Shown here: piece by piece, positions 46,093-57,799 of the stretch
Position numbering within the stretch: position 1 is the first letter of the stretch
How the letters are laid out: each line of letters starts with the position of its first letter
Assembly (NCBI RefSeq): GCF_033118175.1
Contig: NC_083711.1
Span: 43,286,001-43,350,000, forward strand
Origin: Dama dama
Taxonomy: Eukaryota > Chordata > Mammalia > Artiodactyla > Cervidae
DNA length: 64,000 bases
Direction of reading: 5' to 3'
Made by a program: the position numbers and the translations under genes
The notes under the pieces: generated by a model
The model's database searches: none
The model's input: only the letters and a program-made list of their open reading frames with translations
Told to the model about the DNA's origin: nothing

Positions 46093-47599
46093 GTGGGGAG
46101 ACATGGACAATGTCATATGGTTCTGGAAACCTATATCTGTGAAAGTTTATGGTATGATATTCAGGATATGCTTATATTCATAAGTCAGAGAGAATCTGCA
46201 GTTTCCTGAATAATGGCTTCTAGTTGCTAACCTCGCCACTGAGAATATGGGAAAAGGTCTATGGGGATGGAAAAAAACATAATAGTTGGACTTCTTAATT
46301 TCTCTGTCATGTCTATGTGATGTAATAGGAACTTGTATATTCATTAATAGAATTAAATGAAGTAAAACCTATATACATGATGCCCCCATAACAGCCAAAT
46401 GAGAAAATATTTAGGAAGACTGATTTGACACACACTAATGATGAAAAATTATTGGCCAGGGAAAAAAGTGAAAGTGGCTTTAAATTATATAAGAAGATAA
46501 TAGCAGCAGTATTTCCTTGCTCTGAGATCCAGGGTACAAGCAATTGATCTAAGACTCTGTTCCTAAACATGATAGGATATTTACTAGTGGAAAGGTAGGG
46601 GTGGTGTTCTCTAGTTAGAAAGAAATGCCTTTTTATTTGGATCTGTTACAAGGCCTAGATTGCTTATTGTACAGTACACTTGAGAGTTTATAGATTTTTT
46701 TGGAGAATAGCTGACTGTAGAATAGTAGTAAGGCATGTAAACATATTTTATGTGTGAAACTGAGGAGCTCCCAAAGCAAATGACTTCTTTTGGGAATGTT
46801 TCCTCACACATTGTTCAGAACTTGGCCATTAATCCGAAACCACAATGCCTAGTAAATTGGGAGTAGTGATTTTTTTTTTCTGAAAGTATATCTAAGATTT
46901 GGTTTATTTTTATAAAGTATATCTATCTATATCAATAGAATTATCATTTATCTTTGATATTGGCTAAGAGCTATATTTTTTATGAGTCTCTGACAACCTA
47001 TCTTCTGTGCTTTTGTGTCATGAGTTTAAATATCACCTATATATAGGATAATTTCACTTTATCCAGCTGGGACCTATATACTGAGCTGCAGACTCATAAA
47101 TTTTGTTTCCTTGATGTATCCACTTGAATTTCTCACTTAATTTAAAATTTCATCACTTGATTTACATCTCTTTGATGCATTTCAAATCTGACTTTTTTTG
47201 TCCCCTCCCCCCATTTTACATTTATTCTCCCTCTTATAAATGGGCCAGACATAGAAATTTTCATTTATTTCTCCCTTGCCATTACCTTTAACACAAAAAA
47301 AAAACCATGCTATTTTTCAATATCAACCATTTATCTCATGATAAAACATGAGTATCTCTCACACAGATCATCACAGACCATCAAATTTGGTTTTCCAAGT
47401 TCGCATTTGCCACTATAGCCATACATTTTAATAAATATCATTGGAAAACTTAAAACGTGTTTAGCAATTTGTTAATCACGGCTGATCTCAAACAGCAGCC
47501 CTTATATCCCTGCAAAAATCCTAGTATCACTAATCTTCTTAGGTGGATGGAATATTAGATAAAAAGGGTAAAAACACTAGCTAGGAAAAGCCAATAAGA
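46093..47599. other. Unassigned stretch
   Basis: 46100-46860 continues the character of 44405-45871 and may be the same old element split by the SINE. 46870-47599 is AT-rich with an A-run at 47293-47305. No gene seen. Confidence 0.35.
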
Positions 47600-47735
47600 G
47601 AATAATAAGAGCTTTAAACTTATTATCTCACTTAATCCTTGCCACACTCAAGCCTGTTAGATACTATTATTGTTCCTATTTTGTAGATAATTAAACTGAG
47701 GTGTCTAGAGATCGGTGGTAGCGCCAGAATTCAAA
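47600..47735 (-). mobile_element. MIR SINE relic
   Basis: Antisense MIR order is clear: tattatctcacttaatcctt, gccacactcaagcctgttag, atactattattgttcctatt, ttgtagataattaaactgag, then cgccagaattcaaa. Confidence 0.65.
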
Positions 47736-48129
47736 ATTGCAGCAAAAGCTGCTGCAGGATACTATACGAAAGGAAGATGAAAAGAGCAAGATACAAGAAA
47801 ATGGAGAGATCCAAGAATCTAACGTAGGAGATGGAGTAACAGAGACAGGATGTATCTTCCCACTTGATCAACAAATAAAAATATATGGAACAGTAGTTTA
47901 TAGGACAGTGGGCATCAGGCAATGAAAGGCAGTAATCTCTGAAAGAAAGGACATGAATGAGAGTGAGTCGTATGATTGCCCCAGTTTACTGCCATGAGAG
48001 TAAGCCGTGGTAGAGCAAAGAGAAATTCAGATGGAGCACAATGAATTTGCTGGGATGAAGAAGTGGTAGTCTGGGAAGACAAAGACAGCAAGAGAAACAA
48101 GAGCTGCATAGATAGAGAGCTCCAGTGTA
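47736..48129. other. Unassigned stretch
   Basis: Purine-rich sequence (gatgaaaagagcaagataca, gggaagacaaagacagcaag) with short frames on both strands and no recognised domain. Confidence 0.4.
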
Positions 48130-48450
48130 TTCTACTATAGCTCATGATTTTAGTGTCTTACCTAAGAAATCTTTGCCTAACAAAGATTCCTCCTGTTTTC
48201 TTCCAGAAGCTTTACAGTTTTAAATTGTACAATTAAGTCTTTAATCCATTTTAAATTAAACATTTGTGTGTAGTACACTGTATAGAAGTTTGCTGTGCAT
48301 ATGAATACCATCTATTCTAGTATCATTGGCAAAAGACGACTTTTTGTCTACTGAATTCCTTTCAAAGATCACTTGACCATACACATAATTCTGAACTATT
48401 CTGTTCCATTGACCCATTTGTCTGTCTTTAAACCACATTGTCTATTCTTT
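48130..48450 (-). mobile_element. L1 LINE ORF2 fragment
   Basis: Antisense L1: ctaagaaatctttgcctaac, aagctttacagttttaaatt, aagtctttaatccattttaa, gatcacttgaccatacacat and attctgttccattgaccca occur in the expected order. Confidence 0.75.
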
Positions 48451-48775
48451 ATCTTTACTGAGGTGTAACTGACAGAGGATGAGATGGTTGGATGGCATCA
48501 CCGACTCAATGGGCATGAGTTTGAATAAACTCCTGGAGTTGGTGATGGACAGGGAGGCCAGGCGTGCTGCAGTTCACGGGGCTGCAAAGAGTTGGACACA
48601 ACTGAGTGACTGAACTGCACTGACAAATCAAACAATAAGATATTTAACATGCATAATGTGACTATTCAATATACACATATAATACACTGTGAAACAATTG
48701 CCCCCATTGAATTACTTAACACATCCATTACCTCATCGACTTATCTTGAATGTGAACAGGAATGTCAGACATCAT
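48451..48775 (-). mobile_element. L1 3' end, split by BovB
   Basis: Antisense L1 3' UTR, tttactgaggtgtaactgac, then after the BovB cacatataatacactgtgaa and cacatccattacctcatcga. Because a 3' end follows ORF2 text on the left, this is a separate L1 from 48130-48450. Confidence 0.65.
48475..48618 (+). mobile_element. BovB terminal 144 bp with TSD
   Basis: Sense BovB 3' end only (aggatgagatggttggatgg to gagtgactgaactgc). Duplicates actgaca lie at 48468-48474 and 48619-48625. Confidence 0.9.
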
Positions 48776-48789
48776 TCCTGTGATACATT

Positions 48790-50065
48790 ATAGTTTGAAA
48801 GGGAATTTTGCAGATGTCATTAAGAATACAGATCAACTGACTTCAGGTTAATCATAGTTGTTCAGTCACTTAGTCATGTCTGACTCTTTGTGACACAATG
48901 GACTGTATCACTTCAGACTCCTCTGTCTTCCACTCTCTCGGAGTTTGTTCAGACTCATTGAGTCGGTGATGCTGTCTAACCATGTCATCCTCTGTCATCC
49001 CCTTGTCCTGCCTTCACTCTTTCCCAGTATCAGGGTCTTTTCAAATGAGTCAGCTTTTTGCATCATGTGGCCAGAGTATTGGAGCTTCAACTTCAGCAAC
49101 AATCTTCCCCATGGATATTCAGTGTTGATTTTCATTTGGATGGACTGGTTGGATCTCCTTGCAGTCCAAGGAACTCTCAAGAGTCTTCTCCAACACCACA
49201 GTTCGAAGTATCAGTTCTTCAGTGCTCAGCCTTCTTTATGGTCCAACTCTCATATCTGTACATGACTATTGGAAAAACCATAGCTTTAACTATACGGACC
49301 TTTGTGGGCAAAGTGATGTCTCTGCTTTTTAATATGCTGTCTAGGTTTGTCATAGCTTTCCTTCCAAAGAGCAAGCATCTTTCAATTTCATGGCTGCAGT
49401 CACAGTCCACAACAATGATGGAGGCCAAGAAAATAAAGTCTGTCATTCTTTCTTCCTTTTCCCTTTCTATCTGCCATGAAGTGATGAGACCAGATGACAG
49501 GAAATTAGCTTTTTGAATGTTGAATTTCAAGCCAGCTTTTTCACTCTCCTTTTTTACCCTCATCAAGTGACTCTTTAGTTCCTCTTCACTTTATGCCATT
49601 AGGGGACAGAAATAGTAAGTACCTAATTGAAGCACAAGAGTGGTTAATCACAAAGCGGATTAAGAGTCAGTTTGATTTAGTTATACGGTCTACAGATAAG
49701 GGACAGAGAAAGACAAAATTTGGAAGCAACAAATATGTTCTTATGAAGGAGCAAATGCCATAATGTACAAAAGACCACATGGCAAGAATGGTAGGCACCT
49801 ACTAGGATCCAAAAACAACCCTTGTTCGAAATCCAGCAAGAAAATAGGGTCCTCAGTCCTACAGCTGTAAGGATTTGAGTTATACCAACCATCTGAGTGA
49901 GACTGGAAGAGGCTCTTGAGCCCCAGATGACTTCTTAATTTCCACCATGTGAAGCCTTCAGCACAGTACCCAGCTATGATATGCCACACTTCTGACCAAT
50001 GAAACAGTGAGATAAATTTGTGTTGTGTTTAGCTGATAAGTTTGTGGTAATATTTTTGAAGTAAA
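48790..50065 (-). mobile_element. MLT1-type LTR, antisense, split by BovB
   Basis: Antisense MaLR LTR. The left part has tttgcagatgtcattaagaa (48806-48825). The right part, from about 49790, has gtcctcagtcctacagctgt, agcacagtacccagctatga, gacttct, gataaatttgtgttgtgttt and ctgataagtttgtggtaata. Most of the middle is decayed. No internal retroviral genes are present. Confidence 0.65.
48855..49641 (-). mobile_element. BovB inside MLT1
   Basis: Antisense BovB, recognisable to 49603 (gttcctcttcactttatgcc). Direct repeats ggttaatca at 48846-48854 and 49642-49650 suggest the insertion also includes 38 bases (49604-49641) that are not BovB. A decayed frame on the minus strand reads ILKSRDITLPTKVRIVKAMV. 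Confidence 0.85.
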
Positions 50066-50213
50066 ATAAGCTAAAATAGCTATAAGTTGTGTTCATAAGA
50101 TATGACATTACATGAAAGCAATAGCACATGCTAATTGTTCCCTTGGACTGTCTAAAGAAATGGCAAGACTTAATTCTCAAATAGTTAAAAACATAATTCT
50201 TATGGAAGTACTT

Positions 50214-50307
50214 TGTTGCTGCTGCTGCTGCTAAGTTGCCTCAGTCGTGTCCAACTCTGTGCGACCCCATGGTGGCAGCCCACCAGGCTCCTCCGTCCAT
50301 GGGATTT
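50214..50307 (-). mobile_element. Bov-A2 3' fragment with (TGC)n
   Basis: Antisense 3' end of Bov-A2: a run of GCT units (50215-50232), then taagttgcctcagtcgtgtc and caggctcctccgtccatggg. 5'-truncated. Confidence 0.88.
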
Positions 50308-50439
50308 GTTAGTAATGACAAAATTTTACTTAACTTGTTAAGAATGGAATCAGGAGGGCAAAAATCTTTGTTTAAATATATAAATGAAAAACAAAGAATG
50401 GTATAATAAGACTGCTCTATGAAGAAAGAGGAATACTTC

Positions 50440-51175
50440 TACACTTAGTGGGAATGTAAATTGGTGCACCCACGATGCAAAACAGTCTGAAGATTCCTCA
50501 AAAAACCAAAAAAACCAAAAATAGAGTTTCTATATGTTCAGCAATCCCATTCCTCTGCATATTCCAGACAAAACTGTAATTAAAAAAGATACATGCACCC
50601 CTATGTTCATACCAGCACTATTTACAATAGCCAAGACATGAAAGCAATCTAAATGTCTGTCAAAAACTGAATGAATATAGAAGACGTGGTATACGTGTAC
50701 AATGGAATACTACCCAGCCATTAAAAGAATGAAATAATGCCATTTGCACCAACATGGATGGACCTAGAGATTAGCATACTAAATTCAGTCACACAGAGAA
50801 AGATAAATACCACATAATATTTCTTATATGTGGAGCCTAATATATGAACTAAATGAAGTTATCTACAAAACAGAAATAGATTCACAGACACAGAGAACAG
50901 AGTTGTAGCTGCCAAACTGGGGTAGGGGAGGAATGGGTTGGGAGTTTGGTATTAGCAGATGCAAACTATTATGTATAGGATGGATAAATAACATGGTTCT
51001 AATGTATAGCACAGGGAACTATATTCAGTATCCTGTAATAAACTGTAATGAAAGGAATATGAAAAATAATGTGTCATATATATAGCTGAATCACTTTGCT
51101 GTACAAGAGAAATTGACACAATATTGTAAATCAACTACACTTCAATAAAATCAATATTGAAAAATCAAAGATTGC
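50440..51175 (+). mobile_element. L1 LINE 3' end
   Basis: Sense L1: gtgggaatgtaaattggtgc, ggtatacgtgtacaatggaa, cagccattaaaagaatgaaa, ccaacatggatggacctaga, then the 3' UTR ttgctgtacaagagaaattg and caactacacttcaataaaat. 5'-truncated; artiodactyl-type 3' end. Confidence 0.85.
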
Positions 51176-53818
51176 TCCATGAGATTCAAAAGTTGTCAGT
51201 GTCCTAAATGGGCACTTTCAGAAATACCCTCTCTACCAGACAAAGAACCATTTTCACATTAGCTGTCTACAAATTAACCCCTAATGTAGCATTTGCTTTC
51301 TAATCAATAGCAACTACAAGTCAAACAAATTAGATCCTCTAATCAAATAATCCTTAGGTGATTTTGTTAGGCAGTGTTCTAGTATGATATTGAAAGGGCA
51401 TGAATTCACTTTTCCCTTTCATTTCTAAGTTTTGATTATTATTTAATAGTGAGCGCTATTAGGTATGGGATAAAATGATGACAGCGGGCCTGCCCACTAA
51501 TGAATTATGGATCTGAATAATAAAGTGATTTTAAAATATTTTATACTGGAAGAAGTCTAGAAATATTCAGAGCCTATAGTAATCAAAGAGACTTACTCTA
51601 TTAAATAAATGTATTTGTGATAACTAAATATAATCACATTAAAATTAAAATTATTTGAGTTAGTATATCTATATTTCTATGTTATTTGAATACATATTAG
51701 CCAAATAACAATAGACATTTCCTTTCTCATGTCAATTAGTTGATTGAGAATATGTACAAGAATGTTTTTTCAAACTATTTGCCTTAGAATTGCAATGAGA
51801 ATTCTAGATCCATTTAATATTTTAAGATTTCTGTTAATTAACCTATCACTTCCTCCTAAGTCAGTCTCATTTTTATCTGATTTCTTTTCAGTGCTTTCAC
51901 CCACTTGATAATACAGTCATAACGCAAGTCCAGCAGCTTATTAACATTTGTCTAGGCAAGTTGACACCAATCCATTAATCACTAAACTTTACTGAAGAAA
52001 ATCCCACCATACAACGTACTTATCTCCATAAGGATATAAGAATACTTGTGTTTTATTATTTTATAGTTATTTCCACCAGAATACTTCTCAGAAGCAAGAA
52101 AATATACATTACTTATTTTTATTCACACAATCTAATACAATGAATACGGGCATGTATTCAATGAGTAGGTGTAATTTAAGAGAGAGGTTAGTTAAGGATG
52201 AAAGCTTACATTCTAGTGGCTGATTACTGACCATGCCTATGAAGGAAACAGCTTCTTGACGAGGTTGAAACACCCTGTGTTGAACTAACTAGATTTAGGA
52301 TTCTAATTTAAGATTTTTTAAGCTTCTGGAAGCTCTCTAGTATTATTCTCTGTTAAATCTATTACTGTCATCACAAGTTTCTATGGTGTTCGCAACCTGT
52401 TTAGAAATCCAATGCATATAGATCAAAGAAAGATTAAACAAAGAAAAGCAGTTACATTAATGTTCTCTTTGTTTCTTCAGCAGCATTTGTCATTTTAACT
52501 CATACTGGCCTCAACTGATGTCTATTTTATAATTGTAGTTTATATTTATTATAAATGAGGGATATATGCCTGTGTATTCTAACAGAAATCTCCAGTGTGG
52601 TACAATTCAGTTGCTTGCTCGTTAGGATCGTAACCAATTGTACTATAGAGACTGTGGAGTTTAGTCTTTGTTTATATTTAAATTAATATAAAAAATTTTG
52701 TTCTTGGAGGACTTTGAACTGGTGTCACTTTTTCAAGCTCTTTCACCTTGGGCTAAATGAGAACATTATCCCTAATATTGCTTTGCTCTTCTCTATTTCC
52801 TGTTGGATGAATGAATCCACCCTCTTTCAAATATGATTAGCCTCTCTTCACTTTTACTATTCTTGTGGAATTAGATCACCTTATCAAGTACAGCAGTTCA
52901 ATAATAGCCTTCCTTAAATAGGTACATGAAGGTCAACTTGAGACTTCCTTCTCCACAGGGATCAAAAAGAGGTATGAAATGCCATTACAGCCTAAATTCT
53001 GATTGTCTCTAACCAAGCGGAAGGTGTTTTTATAAATAAATCCAAGTTTATAACAGATGGCTTAGCACAAGCAGAAAAAGAATCAATGTGAAATGTGAAA
53101 ACGTCTCTAAGCCAATGAATATTAACAGCTTAATATTAAAAGGACTGTGTGAATTCACAGCAAGTGTATATTTATCAATATTACTTCAGAACTCTTATTT
53201 TTAATAAAGAAAGGATATATTACAGTCATGTGATGCAGTTTGTCCTTTCAGTACATGCTTATCTGTAACATCTGTTTTCATACAATTTTAAACTAAAGCA
53301 AATTACAGATAAGACTATAAATAAATGGCATGCTTATATCTCTGCATATTATATGAATATACTATTTATTGCTTTTATAACTGTCAGAATGCCACGAGTT
53401 TTCAGCTCTACCACCTGTAATAGAATTTGTTTAAAATGATATTTATAATTTCCCAGATGGTAGGATAGAGAAGTTTTTGCACATGTTTATGAATTTTTAT
53501 GTCCTTGAATATTTTTTCTTTAAAAATGGAATGAATTTTTCTCTTTTCATTCAAAATTTTATTGCCAGTGAAGTGCTTAATGATAGAAAATCTCCCCTGA
53601 AAGTGAACTAGAATTCAATTATTTCAATCTCATTTTAACTTATAGTTTCTGTTAAGCTCTAGATAAAAATATGACTTGTTATGTAGTCATATATTTCCAC
53701 TGAACTGAATTTCGTATTAAACTGACTTCTTTTGCAAATCCATAAGACTACTGCAGACACACTCTATCTTTTCCATATTCTCTCATGAGTCTTGAAATCT
53801 GTTTGTCTCATATAATAA
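51176..53818. other. 2.6-kb repeat-poor stretch
   Basis: The longest interval in the window without an assigned repeat. AT-rich throughout, with no open frame above 60 codons supported by any motif. Its lack of insertions is notable given the density elsewhere. Confidence 0.5.
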
Positions 53819-53827
53819 TTACACTTT

Positions 53828-54755
53828 CAGTTCAGCTCAGTTGCTCAGTCATGTCCAACTCTTTGCAACCCCATGAACCGCAGCACGCCAGGCCTCCCTG
53901 TCCATCACCAACTGCTGGAGTCCACCCAAACCCATGTCCATTGAGTCGGTGATGCCATCCAACCATCTCATCCTCTGTCATCCCCTTCTCTTCCTGCCTT
54001 CAATCTTTCCCAGCATCAGGGTCTTTTCAAATGAGTCAGCTCTTTGCATCAGGTGGCCAAAGTATTGGAGTTTCAGCTTCAACATCAGTCCTTCCAATGA
54101 ACACCCAGGACTGATCTCCTTTAGGATGGACTGGTTGGATCTCCTTGCAGTCCAAGGGACTCTCAAGAGTTTTCTCCAACACCACAGTTCAAAAGCATCA
54201 GTTCTTTTACACTCAGCTTTCTTCACAGTCCAACTCTCACATCCATACATGACCACTGGAAAAACCACAGCCTTGAGTAGACAGACCTTTGTTGACAAAG
54301 TAATGTCTCTGCTTTTTAATATGCTGTCTAGGCTGGTCATAACTTTCCTTCCAAGGAGTAAGCATCTTTTAATTTCATGGCTGCAGTCAACATCTGCAGT
54401 GATTTTGGAGCCCAGAAAAATAAAGTCAGCAACTGTTTCTACTTCCCCTTCCGTTTGCCATGAAGTGATGAGACCAGATGCCATGATCTTAGTTTTCTGA
54501 ATGTTGAGCTTTAAGCCAATTTTTTCACTCTCCTCTTTCACTTTCATCAAGGGGCTCTTTAGTTCTTTTTCACTTCTGCCATAAGGGTGGTGTCATCTGC
54601 ATATCTGAGGTTATTGATATTTCTCCCGGCAATCTTGATTCCAGCTTGTGCTTCCTCCAGCCCAGCATTTCTCATGATGTACTCTGCATAGAAGTTAAAT
54701 AAGCAGGGTGATGATATACAGCCTTGACGTACTCCTTTTCCTATTTGGAACCACT
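53828..54755 (-). mobile_element. Well-preserved BovB with 9-bp TSD
   Basis: Antisense BovB with the least decay in the window. The perfect duplication ttacacttt lies at 53819-53827 and 54756-54764. It extends from the 3' tail (cagttcagctcagttgctca) to just upstream of the catalytic box (tattcctatttgg region inverted). Confidence 0.95.
53978..54745 (-). pseudogene. BovB C-terminal coding region, nearly open
   Basis: On the minus strand a 190-residue frame (54550 to 53978) is uninterrupted from MMKVKEESEKIGLKLNIQKT through FIFLGSKITADVDCSHEIKR and WCWRKLLRVPWTARRSNQSI to GRKRRG. The catalytic YADD box lies just upstream at 54592-54603 and is intact, but a one-base deletion near 54570-54580 breaks the frame between them. 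Without the upstream domains it is not a functional gene. Confidence 0.92.
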
Positions 54756-54767
54756 TTACACTTTAGT

Positions 54768-55354
54768 GAAACTTCAGTTACACTTCAGTGGAACTTGATT
54801 CTATCTCGGACATGTCTAGGACACTGTAACCCTAGAGTGAAATATAGGTAACCTGGGGTGTGGGGACATGATTAAATGATTGGCCAGGTCCATGAAGCCT
54901 CTTCTCAGCAAGTAGTTAGAGTACTTGTATGGTCAGGTCATTCGAGATGACTGTTCTCTTGCTCTCTGTGCATCCCCTGCTCCATCAGGTCCTGTTTCAC
55001 TCACATGACCATACAATCCTCTCAATTATAGGGCTTCATCAATAATCCCCATGTACTTGCAGGTGGGTTCCCTGGTAATTGATGAGCCAACCTGACGTCA
55101 GTTCCCTCTGTAAATTGCAGTCTCCTCCCCCAGTAGTGAAGTTTGCTGCTGATTCCTGCCTCTTAGCTGCACGTACTTTGAGACCGTCTCTTCAGTACCT
55201 TTTCCTTCAGACAAGTAAGTTGCCTGGATCCATAAACTACTGATGTGCCTGTCACTGTCTCTGGGCTCTTTTCTCAGTCTTGAAGCTGAACAACTATAAA
55301 GCTTTCAGACCTGAAGGGTGCAGCCCAATAGTTCCACGTTTCAAATATATTGTT
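54768..55354 (+). mobile_element. Possible LTR remnant, unassigned
   Basis: GC-balanced block. The part from about 54900 (cttgctctctgtgcatcccc, gccaacctgacgtcagttcc, ctgtctctgggctcttttct, ctgaagggtgcagcccaata) has the texture of a ruminant ERV LTR U3-R-U5. No confident ends, no AATAAA and no internal region were found. Confidence 0.3.
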
Positions 55355-55745
55355 AGCCTACATTTCTGCTCAGAACCCACAAATGGTTTTTCTGCATTAT
55401 TCAAACGTAACTATCCCAAAAGATGACTGAGTAAACACCTCTCTTACTTTTCTCCACCTTGCTCATTTAGCTCCAGCCACACTGGCCTCCATATCTTCCT
55501 TCATTACTCAGGACACACTCTACCTGCGTTTTTGCATTTGCTGTTGTCTTTGCCTGGTCCGGTCATCTCAGGTACATGGCAAAGCCGTGGCTGGGTCTGT
55601 CGCCTCTTTTGGGTCTTAACATAAATATCGCCTTCTCAGTGAGGCCTTTCCTGTCTGCTATGCTGCTTAATATTGTAACCATACTGCACTATGTTATTTA
55701 GTCTTTTGTTGCTTTAAGTTTTACTTCTTATTATCTACTATTGTG
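55355..55745 (+). mobile_element. L2 LINE relic
   Basis: Sense L2 3' region: agctccagccacactggcct, tttttgcatttgctgttgtc, tttgcctggtcc, cgccttctcagtgaggcctt, then the decayed tttagtcttttgttgc section. The order matches L2 before its terminal part. Confidence 0.65.
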
Positions 55746-55760
55746 TGTGTCTGTGATGTA

Positions 55761-55840
55761 CTGAGTTGCCCAAGAAGTTTGTTCAGGTTTTTCTGTAAGA
55801 TGTTACAGAAAAGCTCAAAGGAACGATTTGGGCAACCCTG
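55761..55840. mobile_element. 80-bp mariner MITE (MADE-like)
   Basis: Short palindromic DNA element: gagttgcccaagaagtttgt at the left and a near-complement (aacgatttgggcaaccc) at the right, meeting around ctgtaagatgttacag. A TA precedes it (55759-55760); the right TA is mutated to TG. Size and fold match mariner-derived MITEs of the MADE type. Confidence 0.8.
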
Positions 55841-56502
55841 TGTTTCCTTACTCTATTTTTTTTTTAAAAATTATCATTCTCTCTCTCTCCCCCTGCTCTT
55901 AATCTTCATTTTCCTGACCCTGTGTCCCAGTCTGTAAATAATCCTTGGTTTACCTTCCAATTATAGCTAAGGTCCTAGGCACTTGTAGACATCCTCTCGA
56001 CATTCTGGTTACATTTGTTTCTTGCACTTCACTATTCTGGCATGAGATAACAGGTCTTTATTTCCTAAATTCGGTTTTCCGCCATTCCCTTCAGATGAAT
56101 TCCACATGGGGCCTGCCTCTGCTATTGACTGTGGATTCTCTTAGAACACTGCCTCTTGCATCCTTTCTCATGATTCAGATTGTATCAACTGCAACCTGAA
56201 TCAAGCAGGGGCACTCACTTTATCACATGTGTGTTTGTAGATTAGGTAAGGGAGGTGTCAGATAATTTATTAACATGTTGAAATGAAGTGGAATATGGAT
56301 AGCACCTTTCTGAAAGTTGTGATAAGTGAGCCTGTAACTGGTTACTTGAAATGAGGACAGGTGCCAACAACCAGAGAGCTGAGCCAGCAGTCTTCTATCA
56401 ACAGATCCTCAGCATGCCCCGCTGGCATATCACAATCATCTCCTGTAGAAACATGGAAAAATAAAATAATTTTTTTCTTATTTTGTTATCCCAACAAATT
56501 CT
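55841..56502. other. Intergenic stretch
   Basis: T-rich and TC-rich patches at 55856-55895. The 84-codon frame at 55945-56199 has no recognised domain. No repeat assigned. Confidence 0.4.
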
Positions 56503-56580
56503 TCCCACCCCAGGGATCAAACCCAGGTCTCCCACATTGCAGGCAGACACTGTAACCTCTGAGCCACCAGGGAAGCCCAA
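56503..56580 (-). mobile_element. tRNA-head-only SINE
   Basis: Antisense tRNA-derived head of Bov-tA alone (cagggatcaaacccaggtct through gagccaccagggaagccc), with essentially no BovA body. No clear duplication. Confidence 0.85.
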
Positions 56581-57799
56581 TATTTCTTTATTTAATACTT
56601 AATATTCAGATAATACTTTACTTAATATTCAGATCAATAGTTTCCAAAAGAGATTACGATTTTAATTTGGATTTAAAAGGAATTCAGTCTTTCAATTAAT
56701 CTTTAAAACATGGCATTGCCTTTATGTTTCAAAATACACTAGATAAAAATGTATTGTGGGTACAAAACATCATTTTAGGATGTTCTTATTTGCCTGACAC
56801 TAGCTGATAATAATCATTTGGTCTTTGCAAATTTATTAACAAAATATTTCTTTTGTAAATGATTAATGGTTTTGAATAGTTTTCTATTCAAAATCTGAAT
56901 AGATTTCTATTTGAAGCTGTTGCTAATCATTAATAAAGCAAAGACATCATGTCTGAGGACTTAGATTATATGAAGTTTTAGCTAAAGTGAGCACTCATTA
57001 ATGAGAGAAAAGATGGCCTTTCCCCAAAAGATAGATATCATTATTGTTTACAGCAAGTTCAATATTTAACAGAAAACAAAGTTGCTTATAGTTTCTATTT
57101 CCTTCTATTGCTTAGAGAAAGATTATAATCTGACATGTGTCAGTGAAGGAGAAATAATGGAGAACCTAACTATAGAATGTTAAAGATGCCAGAGTCTCTA
57201 GATAAAATCTAGTTTGGCAACCTCTATACAGGTGAAAACAATCTGAGTCTTCTGAATAATAACACTAGTTAGTATCAGATGCAGATCTGAAATCCAGTTA
57301 CCCTGACAGCCTGGTACTGCTTTTTATCATCTGATGTAGATAAAACAAGATAGTTAAAGAAACAGTTCACTAAATCAACAGTTAAAAGGAAACAAGTTAA
57401 AACATGTTTTTTTAGCTTCAAGTTGTAGAATATAGTCAAAGCCATTAACGGACTTAGAAAATACCTAAATCTTTGGTAAGACAACAAAGAATTAGATTTG
57501 AATAGCAAATAATCTTCCAAGAACTAACATAAAAATAAAGATAGGGAAGTATAGCATTTACTGTATTGACTCTCTAATTTTCTTTCTCTCTCTTTTTTTT
57601 TTCCTACATGTAAGTTTTGCTTGGAGTGTTTTAGAAATTTTATATAAGAATTTAATATATATATTTACATATAGTTTTTATGAATCTAGAATCAATAAAC
57701 TTGTTGCCATGTTTCTTCAGAGTCACAATTTCATCAAAGAATTACCATGCACCAATAAACATCAATTTAGATGGAGGAGGAATTGTGAATGATCTCATT
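56581..57799. other. AT-rich intergenic stretch
   Basis: No gene or repeat assigned. The 81-codon minus frame at 57275-57520 has no recognised domain. TC-rich patch at 57580-57604. Confidence 0.45.

Noticed and set aside
53934..54500. 188-codon plus-strand open frame
   Set aside because: Shadow of the antisense BovB coding region, recurring at 24794-25252 and 41304-41876 in other copies.
53978..54550. 190-codon minus-strand frame as a possible host gene
   Set aside because: It is BovB protein text and lacks the endonuclease and most of the polymerase; no sign of a host promoter or exon structure.
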